A DNA stretch of 64,000 nucleotides from Aphrocallistes beatrix (GCA_963281255.1 OY725503.1:2046001-2110000); one strand, 5' to 3'; numbered from the stretch's first letter, positions 23,122 to 34,916 are shown. The notes: generated by a model not told the origin, from the letters alone. Numbers and translations: made by a program.

Positions 23122-24417
23122 CAGGGTGTCTCAAAATTGTTGCCCTATTGTATAGTCTATAAAGTATGGATTATAAATCTATATAACTTGAAATTTGATT
23201 CTTGAAGATTTATCTAAGTACCTTGAAAATATTTACGAAATTATTTTTTTTCTCTTGTCTTGTTTTATTGGCCGATAGTTGACGATGGGAAGTTACAGGT
23301 CAGAAATCGCGGTATTGGGATGTTACTCGCTGGATCTACTCAGATTTAACTAGCAAAGGAACTTGGAAAGGATATTAGAACAGTTCGAAGATGGTGGGCA
23401 AGATATAATTGTTCAAAAGATCTTCAGCATAGGAAGGGGACTGGAAGGCCAAAAAAGCTGAATCGTCGGCGGTCTAAGATCATGATAGCAAAATCTCTGG
23501 GAAAGCGACACAAATCTACGCGATTAATCGCTACACAAATTACGAGGACATGTGTACCTGTCTCGAAAGACACTGTCCATCGCTATTTGAGGAAATATTT
23601 GCAAGTTCGACCCTATAAGCGACCAAAACAGCCCAAACTTTCATCAAAACAGAGAGAAAACAGATTAAAATTCTGTCTGGCAAAGGAGAACTGGACTGTC
23701 GCTGACTGGAGAAACATCCTTTGGTTCGATGAATCTTCATTTTTTGCTATTTCATCCCACAAATCGTCAAAATGACAGGATTTGGGCAAGAGATGGCTCA
23801 AATATCATCCCACTGGAAACTGTCAAATTTCGTCCGAAATTTATGGTTTGGGGGATGATGAGCTTTCGAGCGATCTCTAAATTGCTTCATCCCTCCCAAA
23901 CAATCAGTAAATACAGCCTACTACATAGATGAAATCCTGGCAAAGTCCTGTTTGGAGACTCTTCACAGAACCCGTAAAAATGGATCTGTTTTGGATAGAA
24001 AAATGCTCAAAAACATGTCAAAAGCTGTTTTTATGCAGGACGGCGCCCCTGCTCACACGTCCAAAAAACCCAAGATTGGTGCAAGAGGAATCTAGCTAAC
24101 TTTTTGGGATAAACCACAATGGCCAGGCAACTCTCCTGACTTAAACCCAATTGAGAACCTGTGGGGATATCTTCATGAAGAGCTAAACAAGATGGACACC
24201 GCCAAAAGTATTTGTGACCTAAAATTACAGCTCGAATCGGCCTGGTCATCCATAAAACCAAATTATCTACAAGCTCTGATAGATGGAATGCCCGAGAGGA
24301 TAAAATCTTGTATTAAATTAGATGGAAATTATTTATCCAAATGACCAATCATATATCTGTCTATTCTAATATTTTATGGATAGAAAGACAATGGGGCAAT
24401 AATTTTGAGACACCCTG
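23122..24417 (+). mobile_element. Tc1-like transposon, DD37E type
   Basis: The ends are cagggtgtctcaaaattgtt at 23122 and the matching reverse complement at 24417, flanked by ta (23120-23121, 24418-24419). The length is 1296 bp. One transposase gene with several frameshifts occupies the plus strand. Confidence 0.93.
23350..24344 (+). pseudogene. Broken Tc1-like transposase with D37E spacing
   Basis: The N-terminal DNA-binding part reads LAKELGKDIRTVRRWWARY and a GTGRPKKL linker. It continues with IAKSLGKRHKS and the first catalytic Asp in WFDESSF near 23730. The reading then moves frame to VKFRPKFMVWGMMS and later to FMQDGAPAHTSK and NSPDLNPIENLWGYLHEEL. From the Asp of QDGA to the Glu of PIEN there are 37 residues between, whether or not the two compensating single-base shifts at about 24060 and 24100 are counted. 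It ends at the TGA at 24342-24344. Stops and shifts make it inactive. Confidence 0.88.
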
Positions 24418-24659
24418 TATTCTAAGAAAGTAAATGTTAAAATATATGGAAAGTTGAAGTATTATATCCAATTGCAACGAAAAATTGAATTTTAAAAAAC
24501 CCCCTCATATTCTAGTAATAGTCATATCACTAATGTTAAACATTTCTTTTGAATATTTTGATAAACTAGAGTAGATAAATATACTACAGTTTATGGTAGT
24601 TGAGCACAAAAAAATGTTTCGTTTATTATTATCATGTACATTCTCACACATATAACGGC

Positions 24660-24918
24660 TGCTTTGGTTAGCTAAATTCGACTGCCATATTACTATAACA
24701 TTCACATTCCACTCATCCCTCTGAGCGAATATTCCTATGTCCAGAAGAAGATCAGTCCGGAACTTGACTGTGGCGGTGAACAGATGTAAGAGAACCAGCA
24801 TAACCTGTGGCAGGAGAAAGGACCCCGAGACAGCTACACCCGCCACACGAGTCCCAGCCCAGTTGCTACGCATGTGATGGAGCTGGAATCTATCAATGAT
24901 GAGGAGATACACAATCAC
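24660..24918 (-). CDS. Candidate host exon, hydrophobic segment
   Basis: The part at about 24720-24900 is near 55% GC in surroundings near one third GC, and one minus-strand frame is open throughout. It reads IDRFQLHHMRSNWAG, then a hydrophobic stretch (SGSFLLPQVMLVLLHLF) and LLLDIGIFAQRDEW. A membrane protein is possible. Candidate acceptors are catcattgatag and gattccag, and a weak donor gtgaat follows EWN. The gene is not recognised. Confidence 0.3.
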
Positions 24919-25162
24919 AGGTTGGGAATTATCTTAGTTATTTCTAAAGCATCTCCTCACTTCATTACTGTGTATTTGTAGAATTGACGATTGCTTTTAT
25001 TAATTACTCATGAATATTATTTCCTTTCACCACGGCATCTGGTATGTGATCAGCTGTAGTGCCCAAACTTGATAATTCAAAGTTCATACTAATATCGTCC
25101 TCATTGCATCATCCGTGTTATCGTGTCAGAAAAAATTGTTCTCTTAGTCCAGACACATTGGA

Positions 25163-25388
25163 TTACATTGGATATGGGGATAATATTAGCAATGATGAAC
25201 CAGCATAAACTGGATATGTTGTTTCTCTATCACTTGATGAAGATTCTATTTCTAAATCTGGAAGTACAGGTTTGAGATCTTCAACAGTATTTATAGAAGG
25301 GTGTAATGAAGAAGGAATGTCAAAATCGTGGAGTCTCTTAGGTGAGTCTCTACCAATACGACTTTGTATGAACCCCATTATTAATGGC
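25163..25388 (-). CDS. Candidate terminal exon, unidentified protein
   Basis: On the minus strand acttcatttcatacag precedes PLIMGFIQSRIGRDSP. The frame stays open to a stop at 25163-25165, ending LLILSPYPM. The composition is rich in Ser, Asp, Glu and Pro, with third-base variety typical of real coding sequence. Pro-Leu-Ile-x-Gly-Phe followed by a basic then acidic tail could be the end of a last membrane helix and a cytoplasmic tail, but this is a guess. Confidence 0.4.
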
Positions 25389-25831
25389 TGTATGAAATGA
25401 AGTGTTCTACATATATGTGTATATCTACTTCAGGCTATCATGATTCTAACCTCCATGTATAGAATTGTCATTTGAGTTTCTACACAATATTTTAAATTTA
25501 GGATGATTAATTAATTGTTCATTATATCATTTTATAACATTTTGCATCAGTCCGGTTGATATTACACTTTTTTCCCTATCATGATTAATTGTCCATTGAT
25601 TGTTTCCCAAACAAGTAAATACATTGAGCTTCTGCTTTACAAGTTCTACATTATAGTATGTATATAATTTCGGAAATAATTTGAGCAAGAAAACAGTCCT
25701 GTAATTTATTCAATAAAACTTCTTGGTCATATTTGGTTAATTATCATTTTATTTTTTTAAACATTGACAAGACACTAATCCCAATATAATAAAACTAAAG
25801 TTGGGTGAGGTTTATATAAACAGTTCAACTA

Positions 25832-27136
25832 CGGGCGTTCAATAAGTAATCGTTATTACGATATATCTTGGTTGTTCCATTTGATTCAGAATTGGGTTAG
25901 CATATCTAATGTAACACTACCGATGCTCTTTCAAATGATACTTCACTTTTTAATTCTGAGCTTTGGTTTGATACTGTGGCTATTCTTAGTTTGGCATTTT
26001 TATATACTGGCATTTATTATGGCTTCCGAGAGTGCAGATTTCAAAATTGTGCAGCGAGCTTATGTAAATATTCGAACACTGCTCCAAGTTTCTTTCTACC
26101 GACATTCACAACGATTTGATTGAGGTTTATAATAATAGAACTCTTCCGTATTCCACGATAGTTGACTGGAACCAACGTTTTCGTAAGGGAAGAGAGTCGA
26201 TAGAAGATAAGCCCAGAGTAGGGAGGCCGATTTCCGGCGCCAGTGACAAATTTGTCCTCGAGGTTTCCGAATTACTTGAAAAAGACCCTCATATTTCATA
26301 TGTGGAGATAGCTAATGCAGTTGGACGGGAACCACTCATACCATTGTGCATGACAATTTGCAAATTAGGAAAATCTGCGCTCGGTGGGTCCCGCATGCAC
26401 TAACACAGGCCCAGAAAACTATGAGGGTTCAATGTGCTCAAAGTTGCTTTCTGACTTCGATAGAACCGACTCCAGGAGTCTATTCGATGTCGTTACTAGT
26501 GATGAGACTGGGTACGTTATAGCGAGCCTTTGTCAAAGGAAGCTAACGAAGTATGGCTAGCCAGAACCCACCAGAACCCACCAATGATCCCCTTACATGA
26601 CTTTCGGAACCCCAAGGTTATGTACTGCATTTATTTTTTTCTTATGGTCCAGTGTGCCAGATTTGTGTCCCCAATAATACCACTATTACTAGATCATTTT
26701 ACATGAGTGAGTGCCTATGTGAGGTTGAGAAATTCTACCACAATCGACGGCCAAGGACTGGGACTCGAGGATTGAGATTATTGCATGATAATGCCTGATC
26801 CCACAAGACCAAGCTGGTAAGGGAAAAGTTGGAAAGTCTGAGAGCTAGATCATCATCCCTATTCACCAGAAATCGCTCCATGCGATTTTTGACTCTTCCC
26901 TAAGCTGAAAACACCTGTCAGGGAAGGAATTCGAAAGTCGGGCTCACCTCGGATCGGCGATTTTTCAGTATATGAAAGGTATACCGCGAGAAGACTTTTT
27001 TTGGATTGGATTAAGAGGCTAAAACTAGTTATACAGTATCCAGAAGAGTATTTCGAGAAATTGCAGTATTGATATTAATTATATTACTAGTTTTGGGGAA
27101 AGTATACTATGATAACGACTACTTATTGAATGCCCG
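25832..27136 (+). mobile_element. Second mariner transposon
   Basis: The ends cgggcgttcaataagtaatc (25832) and gactacttattgaatgcccg (to 27136) are inverted with few mismatches and flanked by ta (25830-25831, 27137-27138). The length is 1305 bp. Its termini differ from the mariner at 8663, though the proteins are related. Confidence 0.93.
26019..27072 (+). pseudogene. Decayed mariner transposase
   Basis: The start MASESADFKIVQRAY is followed by a frameshift, then DLIEVYNNRTLPYSTIVDWNQRF and GRESIEDKPRVGRP, the usual mariner helix-turn-helix and linker. Later frames give FYHNRRPRTGTRG and LRLLHDNA-stop-SHKTK, the second catalytic Asp region. The end is DWIKRLK and YPEEYFEKLQY, spread over shifted frames and closing at the TGA at 27070-27072. 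Many lesions are present and the third Asp region is corrupt. Confidence 0.85.
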
Positions 27137-27244
27137 TAGTAATTACTTTCGAAACCGGGTTTTTTTCTTACTACGTATTTCTTTACAAGTTCAAACAGTA
27201 AAGAAAAAAGGCTGGACATTGATAAATTTAGATTTTTTACACCA

Positions 27245-27268
27245 TCCTTACTATTAAAACTCGATTAA

Positions 27269-27308
<40 letters not shown>

Positions 27309-27796
27309 ACGAATTGATTGAAGAAACTGCCGGGCGCAGAAAGGTGATTTTTGGCATGAGAGAGTCTTTCGGCTATGGCTCCAGTAAGTTCTGAGCTCAG
27401 AGCAAAATGTTGGCTCATCATGGAATTATGACGTCATTGTCACATTTTTAAAAGTTATGCAATACAGTTATTCGAGCATTACTCAGCCATTATAGTGGGA
27501 GATAAAAGGCAGAAATTTTGATAAAATCTGTTTACTAACATATCTCACATATTATGCAACTATCATCAAAAAATGATGACTCATCACTTTGTTATGACGT
27601 CATCATTACTCATCAAAATGTTAAAAATTGATAAATTTGGTGATTCTTCTTGTGATATCGATTAGAACAGTAGGACATACGTATTTAGAGATGTTATTTC
27701 CCTTATATTTAACTAATGTGACCCCAGGCGACCGAAGGGAGCATCTGACGGATACAGTGTTCGTCAGCCGCCGCAGCGCATCAAGCGAAGCGCTAG
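27245..27796 (+). repeat. Dispersed repeat R1, near full length
   Basis: It starts tccttactattaaaactcg, carries a TA microsatellite (about 27275-27305), gtaacgaattgattgaag, both tgacgtcat blocks, and ends gcgaagcgct at 27796, slightly short of the usual end. Confidence 0.8.
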
Positions 27797-28511
27797 TAGT
27801 AATAGTAAGAAATTGTAAGAAAAAAGGTAAGAAACCCAGTATAATGAAAAGTTGTTTTTGATTGTATTAGCAAGATTCGCTTATTTACAAGGTAATAACA
27901 GTTCCTAATCTTGATTAAATGTTTAAGGGTGGTGTTTCCTTCCAGAACTAACTTTTAAAGTTTTCATTTTTTTATCCTGAAATTTTTTGTGGAAACTATT
28001 CTCAATGAGTTATCTGAAAAAATACACTTTTCGGAAGCTCAAGAAGCAAGGAAAATTTTTTTTTTTCTCAAATCACCTAATTTATAGAGGACATTCAAGG
28101 AAACTTCAATGGCTTATGCCTCTTTTACTCAATTATTCTTGCACGAAATGGTTGAATAAAGAAAATAATAGGAATAGAATTTTCAATTTTAACCCAAATA
28201 ATTTTTTCTTTCAAATTCGTTGCTACAATCTTTAGAGAGGCAGTAAGGAAAAGTATTTTAACTTTTTTCTAAAGTAGAAAATCGAAAATCTGTTGCTATC
28301 ATTTTGTTCTACGTGAGATCTTTCTAAAACCGTCGAGTTTTTTACTCTACGACCTTTGTAACTAGAGATTCCTCCTTTGTAAAATTGTTTTTTTAAGTGC
28401 TAAAAACAGGCTGCAAAGCAATTTTCTTCGGAAAGGTTTGATTCCAATTAGTTTTACTGTATTCTGATATTAAATAACATCCAAACATCCTAAATCAACA
28501 ACTTATAGCAG
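27797..28511. other. Intergenic, nothing recognised
   Basis: AT-rich spacer with open frames of low complexity (Lys, Phe, Asn rich) and no motif. Confidence 0.35.
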
Positions 28512-28513
28512 TA

Positions 28514-28988
28514 CAGTACACCCTCGGTTATCCGAACACCTCCGTTTGTTAGCTCAAAGATTGGTGTTCGGATAAGTGAAATCGTTCGGATAAGTGAAAT
28601 ACGTATTTTACGCTCTTAAATGCACATGTACCAACTTAGATGTTATTAAAGAACGTATTATGATTTGAATACTACTTACACGCATGTATAGCCAATCAAA
28701 TTGACGATGCTACGCACAATTTTGGAACATACATTTTTAAGGAATTGATTTATTAAACATTATTTCAGTTATCCGAACACATATTTCAGTTATCCGAACA
28801 CATCATTTCAGTTATCCGAACACATTATTTCAGTTATCCGAACACATTATTTCAGTTATCCGAACACATTATTTCAGCTATCCTGACACATTATTTTCAC
28901 AAATTCGATTGAAAAGTATTTGATAAAATGAGTGGTACTCGAACACACTGTTCGGATAATCGAGGTTCGGATAATCGAGGGTCTACTG
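28514..28988. mobile_element. Pogo/Tigger-like MITE with internal 22-bp array
   Basis: The ends are cagtacaccctcggttatcc at 28514 and, reversed, cagtagaccctcgattatcc ending at 28988, flanked by ta (28512-28513, 28989-28990). These are typical pogo/Tigger termini. Inside, at about 28766-28895, the unit cagttatccgaacacattatt is repeated about six times. The unit contains the terminal word gttatccgaac. Confidence 0.88.
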
Positions 28989-29162
28989 TACTTAACTTCA
29001 AAATATGGCATATCAAATATTTTCACATCATGACACCTTAAAGTGTGAAAAAGTTGTCAGTTATCACTAGGGACCCAAAAATGACCATGTCCGATAGTAT
29101 CCGCCGAAATCCCATATCTATAACTTTATTTGAGTATGCCAAGTCGTTATTTTAATACCGAA

Positions 29163-29378
29163 TTCGTGCTCAGCACTAAATTTCCAGCAATTTGATATAT
29201 GTATTGACCATATTTGAAAACATTTTTGGTTTCCTTTTCCTAGCAACGGTCAGGAATGTTGAAAAATTCCTGGCTGTTGCTACGCACGGGCGAACAAAAA
29301 TGTTTCCAAATATGGTCAATATATATACAAATTGCTGGAAATCTAGTTCTGAGCATGAATTTAGCATTAAAAAGATGA
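29163..29378. repeat. Palindromic repeat, about 105-bp arms
   Basis: The string attcgtgctcagcacta at 29161 and the reverse complement of tagttctgagcatgaat near 29346 match. The arms continue through ccagcaatttgatatat and gaccatattt to aaacattttt. Its words resemble those of the palindrome at 1-3857 (gtgctgagcat, ggcaatttgat), so both belong to one broad family. Confidence 0.7.
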
Positions 29379-29896
29379 TCTGACACTGTTAAAAGAAGTT
29401 ATAGCTGTGGGACATTTCGCATTTAAAATGTGTCGTTTTTAGAGCGACACCAGGTGATACAAGTGGCTCAAAGTGGCAAAATATTGGGGCTGGAGTTATA
29501 AAAATCGGAATTATTGTTTAAAACCCCCTATAAGGATCTAAAAATGCTAAAAAAGCAATTTCGGCACATTTTTAGTAAAAAACCCGTCCCATGGGAAACA
29601 CCAACCTTAACAACAAGTTTTCACTTTTGAAATAAAAATTCGAGAAAAACTGCCTTGTATTTAATAGATAATCCCGATTGTATTTTATAAAAATTGATCT
29701 AATAAGAATTTAGACATTTACGTATGGTTAATAGTACCCATCTTAAGTGAATACTCTGTCAGACTCTTCTGAACAAAGGTTCGAATCAATTTACGATCCC
29801 ACTTATTTACTCCAGTCAGACACTCTTAGAAGATCTAATCTGAAGATTTCATTATCGAATAATTAACTAGACAAAATAACACTTAATTCTTCAAAA
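29379..29896. other. Intergenic, nothing recognised
   Basis: AT-rich spacer without motif or repeat ends. Confidence 0.3.
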
Positions 29897-30357
29897 ATGG
29901 CACAAATCCACGAAAAATCAATCAGAATCAGACTTCTTAGAAAAGAACAAAAACGCGAAAGGATCAGAGTTAGAGGAGAAGTACTATCAAGATACAAGGT
30001 AGAGGAAGACTCTTTGGATCGTATTGTAACGAGGGATGAATCTTTTCCATTATTATGAACCGGAGACCAAAAGTCAATCGAAACAGTGGAAGAGATGTGA
30101 TGAACCTGTACCCTCAAGGTGAAGGCCGCAAAATCAGCTGGGAAGAGAATGGCAACAGTATTTTGGGATAGGGAAGGAATTATACACCACGACTGGTTGC
30201 CTGAGAAGACCACCATAAATAGTGATTATTACGTCGAAGAATTGAAAGAATTTCTTCAGGCGATTAAAAAATACTCTTCACTTCAAAAGTTTAACTCCTT
30301 TCTAAATGTACAATTGTGGCTCCAAGGAAATGCTAAGCAGTGGCATCGTGTTCTATA
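29897..30357 (+). pseudogene. Truncated mariner-family transposase
   Basis: Frames give EEDSLDRIVTRDESF (first catalytic Asp region) and, after shifts, AAKSAGKRMATVFWDREGII and TINSDYYVEELKEFL. These match the middle of mariner transposases of the Mos type (GKxMASIFWDxxGIxxxDWLPxxxTINSDYY). The N-terminal DNA-binding part and the second and third Asp are missing, and no TA-flanked ends were found. It is an old fragment. Confidence 0.8.
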
Positions 30358-31440
30358 GACACGTGGGCCCTGGCCTCCCAGATATAATATTTCTTGGGTC
30401 TCTCTCATTTCAGTGCGTGTTGTTATAATTTTTTTGTTTAGTTCATCATCAGCTTCAACGAGTTCCGCCCGCCACATATAAGTGCCTTCAGATTTACATA
30501 CCATACTTGTAGGAATCCAAATAATTGATGTAATATTTGTATGATAAGAAGACACTTGAAACATGTTTGAACAAATTGCCATTTTTGGTCCAGATGTAGC
30601 AAATGGTATCCTAATTCGATAGAAAGGTGATCTACTATGGATCTGGCCTATTTCGGAAAGAAAAGTGTCTACGATTAAGATCTAAGCGAAATTTTTACTC
30701 CAATAAATCAAAACATTTGTTCACACCTTTTCTATCCAACATATAGTATACTACTTGTACGTATATAGCTTTACCACATGATAGAAACCATTGTGAAATC
30801 ATTGTAGTGTACCTGCGATGGAAAAGTTATGTGTATATTTTCACACTTTTATATACATAGTATCATACACATATGATGAATTTTGAAAAATTAACTAGGG
30901 ACTAGTTTCAACTGATTGACAAATAGGATTTAGAGGTGTAGATTTTGATTGTCGTATTTTGAACCTTTTATACTTGCATGGAGAGCAGGAAAGTTCTTTA
31001 ATAGCCTCTCTTTTAAACCTGTCGTATATATTCGTTCTGGAACATATTTAAAAAAGTAATATTTATGTTTTTGAACGGAAATTTGATTCAGAATGGGTAA
31101 TAGTTAATTCTCTCTGCCATGGGAGCATATGACACTAATCTTTGTGAAGCCTGAAATTTAGGGGATTGGTTTGTTTTATTATTTCTTTATATACTACCAA
31201 ATATTTGATAATTTCTTTCCCGCCAAAAGGACGCTCAAATTATTTACTATCTGACAGCAACATCTTCACTTCTACTATTTATCGAATCACTCGTGTGGTA
31301 TCATTAACTGAAAAGTCTCTTCTATCTGAAATACAATTTTAATCTGGTGGTAGATGGAGCTAAACATCCCGGTTACTATTCTACGATATACTGTACTATA
31401 AATTTTTTTACTAGCAAATTTTACTTCTTCTTTTTTCTAG
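30358..31440. other. Intergenic with fragments of a dispersed repeat
   Basis: Bases 30680-30960 hold atctaagcgaaat, ttcacaccttttctat and ctagggactagtttcaac, which recur near 4610-4860 and in part near 20017. This is a fragment of the same family as the 4.8-5.6 kb tandem repeat. Confidence 0.5.
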
Positions 31441-31464
31441 TCTACACGGGGTTAATCTTGCAAT
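31441..31464 (+). CDS. Candidate 24-base micro-exon
   Basis: A strong acceptor (ttacttcttcttttttctag) ends at 31440 and a perfect donor gtaagt starts at 31465. The 24 bases between read LHGVNLA in the frame that matches the next candidate exon. Splice sites of this quality 24 bases apart are unlikely but not impossible by chance. The gene is not recognised. Confidence 0.4.
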
Positions 31465-32354
31465 GTAAGTACTTATTCTATTGTAATATTACCTTGAAAT
31501 TTATGTTTATACTGAAAACCATGTAATTACTTGTGAAACAATGTAACGAAAAAGTAAATTGTTTATATAATAATTGGGATCGGATTATCAAATAGAACCA
31601 TTTTTTAACTATTAGTTGAAGCAGAATATGATGTTTATGAAAACGGTACTTATAGATTTATCAAACCATTTAATGGTGGCTCATCATTAGTAATTAATAT
31701 TGTTAACATAAAGTGATGAATATCGTAAATTTAAAACGCTAGGATATTTTTGTAATATGATATTTTTTGTTTACTTCTGTTTACAGTTGATACATAAAGT
31801 AAACACATCTCAAAAACATGATATATATATAGCTTTCAATGGTTAAAATGGGGATGTAGATATTAAATATGTGTTTTAGAATATATATGTGATAATTTGT
31901 TTGTTCACTCCTGAATACATTAATTAAACAAATCCCAAAATAATGTAAAAACTAGCTTTTTTGTTGAGAAACTTATTTCTCATTTCTTCGCTATCCTCAT
32001 ACGCCCGCAGGGCGACTTTCTGACACGCAGTGTCCGCAAGCCGCGCAGTGCAAGCGCGCTTGTATTATAATATATCGAGTCGGAAAAATAATTATTCTAT
32101 AATGGGGTTAAAAAATATTATGCCCCATCCCTTGCCTTACGCCTAGAAGTGGACAGCCATCAAAGTTGCTTACCTACAATCTCAATTGAATGGATTAAAG
32201 TTGTATGATTTTCCATACATATGAGGATTAATACTTGTCAACTTGAAAATAAGTAACCTGATAATAACATAGTTAATCGAAATAGAAACTGTGTGCATTT
32301 GATAGAGAAGAGTTCTTTTAATGGATCTTATATACGTATATTTGTTTTTTCTAG

Positions 32355-32381
32355 TCATCCGGAACGACTGCTCATGAATGA
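32355..32381 (+). CDS. Candidate 27-base micro-exon
   Basis: The acceptor tttgttttttctag ends at 32354 and the donor gtgagt begins at 32382. In the frame with one leading base it reads HPERLLMN, joining the 31441 exon in phase (at + t). It is a multiple of three, as is the preceding candidate. Confidence 0.4.
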   Translation, partial: SSGTTAHE

Positions 32382-32778
32382 GTGAGTTTATTTATTCTCT
32401 AAATAAAGAATAAATATCAGTATACATACCGATAATGCAGCTCCAAACGTGCAGGACTCACTAGAGGGATACAAAACTCAATTTTTATTTTGACAATTGA
32501 GAAATATTAATTTTAGAGCCTTCTAAGTATGGATCCTGAAATTTACACATGATGAAGTGCATTATTATATGAACTGTTGATATATCATTTCTATCATAAA
32601 ATATGGATCACATGGGCGCCGTACATCATCCATCCTGAAAAAGGCAGCTCCTATAATCTGAAATTCTTTAAAAATACCAAAGGTTTTAACTATTTATTAA
32701 AACTATTAGCAACGAGAGTGTACGGTTGATAGAAATTTACTTACTTGCTTCCATATTAAATATTTATTTTTTATCTAG

Positions 32779-32874
32779 AAACATATTCTTGAAATTGGGG
32801 AGGGAGGCGGCGGGAGTATGGGCGGCGGAAGAGGAGGAAGCGGCGGCAGAGGGGAGGAGGAGGAGGGGAAAGAT
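32779..32874 (+). CDS. Candidate 96-base Gly/Glu-rich exon
   Basis: The acceptor tattttttatctag ends at 32778 and the donor gtgagt begins at 32875. The exon is extremely G-rich for this region. Two frames are open: one is Gly-rich (GEGGGSMGGGRGG), the other Ala/Glu/Arg-rich (LGREAAGVWAAEEEE). The second frame joins the 32355 exon in phase. The length is a multiple of three. Confidence 0.5.
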
Positions 32875-33592
32875 GTGAGTTTTTAATCTTCTAAATTAAG
32901 CAATAAATTTGATATTTTTACTGCAACTCCTAGTACAGTAGATGTCATGATCAATATGGAACTTCGTACTTCACTCGTTATTGGAAATTATATTGAACTA
33001 ATTTAGACCAATTTGGGCCAGATACATATTCCTTCTGTGGTGCAGATTAGCTAGCACCATGTGTTCAATTTTTCAAAATTTTATAAATATAGCCAAATTG
33101 CCGTACCTTCAAACTTTTGAAAACAATTCTCAGCCTCCATATAGATTTTCGTAAAATCTACACGTAATATATACGGATCACTTTTATAAAAACATTAGAA
33201 AGGTCACCTTGTAAGTTCAAATTCAAAATATTATTTGTCAACACCTCTTTGACACTATGTTAATCAAAGCGTATTGTATGCGTAGATATTGAAGTACTAT
33301 ATAGTAATAGTCAAAACAATATACATTGCAACAAAGGTGTCATATATAAACAGTATTGAACATCGTCGAGATCCCAGAAATCCCGAGGTTAAATACCCCA
33401 ATTATTCTCAATTTTCGGATTCAAGTACATATTTGTATATATGTATCACAAATTAAAAAATATTTAATTCATCACCCAAAGAGTGAGCAGTAGCAAAACT
33501 CCTAAGGCATGGGAGGCAGTTGCCTCTGACTTTGCCTTCTGGCTTTGGAGAGGTCTAGGTTGAATGAATCTCTTCATACTATTCATCATTTT

Positions 33593-33865
33593 TCAACCAA
33601 TTCGAGCACTCCCGAAACCTTGTTGAAAGCCCCTCACTGAGAGAATATCCAAATCGGATGAACTGCCCTTATTTTCTTGTCCAATCTCTGTTGGCTTTTT
33701 TAACGACATAGATAGCATATTTACGCATTGCTGGAGAATGGAAATTGTTCGGATTTGTTTTAACAGAAGTTGCGTATCAGCATACCATTTCATATGAGCT
33801 CTAGTCTGTTGGCTAAGAACCATCAAATTATATATGCACTCTGGTGGCAATCGCCACCAGACCAC
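33593..33865 (-). CDS. Unidentified open frame, possible gene fragment
   Basis: A 90-codon minus-strand frame reads LPPECIYNLMVLSQQTRAH, KWYADTQLLLKQIRT and LQQCVNMLSMSLKKP, ending at 33593. The composition looks coding-like and part could be helical. No domain was recognised, and no splice acceptor or promoter could be tied to it. It could be a real exon or a fragment of a mobile-element protein. Confidence 0.25.
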   Translation of the reverse strand: MVWWRLPPECIYNLMVLSQQTRAHMKWYADTQLLLKQIRTISILQQCVNMLSMSLKKPTEIGQENKGSSSDLDILSVRGFQQGFGSARIG

Positions 33866-33944
33866 CAGATTTGTAGAGCACTGATACCTACCTACAAGTA
33901 CCTACAATTAATAGATTCTTTCTTTTATGTTTCTTTTCTTACAG

Positions 33945-33970
33945 TAAAAATTAGGGGAACACCTGTTCAA
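33945..33970 (+). CDS. Candidate 26-base micro-exon
   Basis: The acceptor tttcttttcttacag ends at 33944 and the donor gtaagt begins at 33971. The only open frame reads KIRGTPVQ, with two leading bases. It does not continue in phase from the 32779 exon, so an exon is missing between them or this is a chance pair. Confidence 0.3.
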
Positions 33971-34355
33971 GTAAGTATTTGTAGATCTAGTTGACAAAGA
34001 TAATCCATGTTTTTTGTTTATACTAATAGATACATAAAGTAGGCTCGTTTTGAAATATGCTAGAGACTAGCTTTCAACGGTTGATCTAGGGTTTATTTAA
34101 GATGTAGATTTCGACTCTCCTATTATCGAAACAATATGGTAAATATTACTCTTTTAGACTAGATACTTTATATCTAGCGTAAAAGAGATGAACCCCTTTT
34201 AGCCACGATTTAGTTCGTGAGATAAAATCAGCAGATTTAATTAAGAGTAGATTAAGTTTTAGTTTATGATATGAATTTTTGATATGAATATAGAATTGCC
34301 ATTGATGAATATTTTAGATTACAAGCAAAATAATGACATTACAAAATGCTGTGCA

Positions 34356-34916
34356 TCCTTACTATTAAAACTCGATTAATGTTTGTGTATGTGTGTATGT
34401 GTATACATATATATATATATATCTGTAACGAATTGATTGAAGAAACTGCCAGGCGTAGAAAGCTGATTTTTGGCATGTGGGAGTCTTTTGGCTATGGCAC
34501 CAGTAAGTTCTGAGCTCAGATCAAAATGTCAACTCATCATGGAATTATGACGTCATTGTCACATTTTTAAAAGTTAAGCAACAGAGTTATTCGGGCATAA
34601 CTCAGCCATTATAGGAGATAGAAGGCTGAAATTTTAATAGAATATGTATACTAACATATCTCACATATGATGCGACTATCATCAAAAAAGATCACTCATC
34701 ACTCTGTTATGACGTCATCATTACTCATCAAAAATTTTAAAATTGACAAATTTGGTGATTTTTCGAGTGATATCGATTATAACAGTAGGACAGACATATT
34801 TAGAGATGATATATCCCTTATAATTAACCAATGTGACTCCAGGCGACCGAAGGGAGCCTCCGGCGGACATGAAGTGTCCGCCAGCCGCGCAGCGAAAGCA
34901 AGTGAAGCGCGCTTGT
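34356..34916 (+). repeat. Dispersed repeat R1, complete reference copy
   Basis: This 561-bp copy shows all parts in order. They are tccttactattaaaactcg, a microsatellite, gtaacgaattgattgaag, gctcagatcaaaatgtc, tgacgtcattgtcac, aactcagccattatagg, tgacgtcatcattac, gatatcgattataacag, then the GC-rich palindrome cctccggcgg...ccgccagccg and the end gaagcgcgcttgt. Confidence 0.85.

Noticed and set aside
24660..25388. A single G-protein-coupled receptor gene on the minus strand (DRF near 24900, PLIMGF near 25380)
   Set aside because: The order is wrong: the DRF-like segment would have to lie upstream of the tail-like exon, but it lies downstream.
28766..28895. CRISPR-like array of regularly spaced repeats
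   Set aside because: Units are contiguous, without unique spacers, in a eukaryotic pogo-like MITE.
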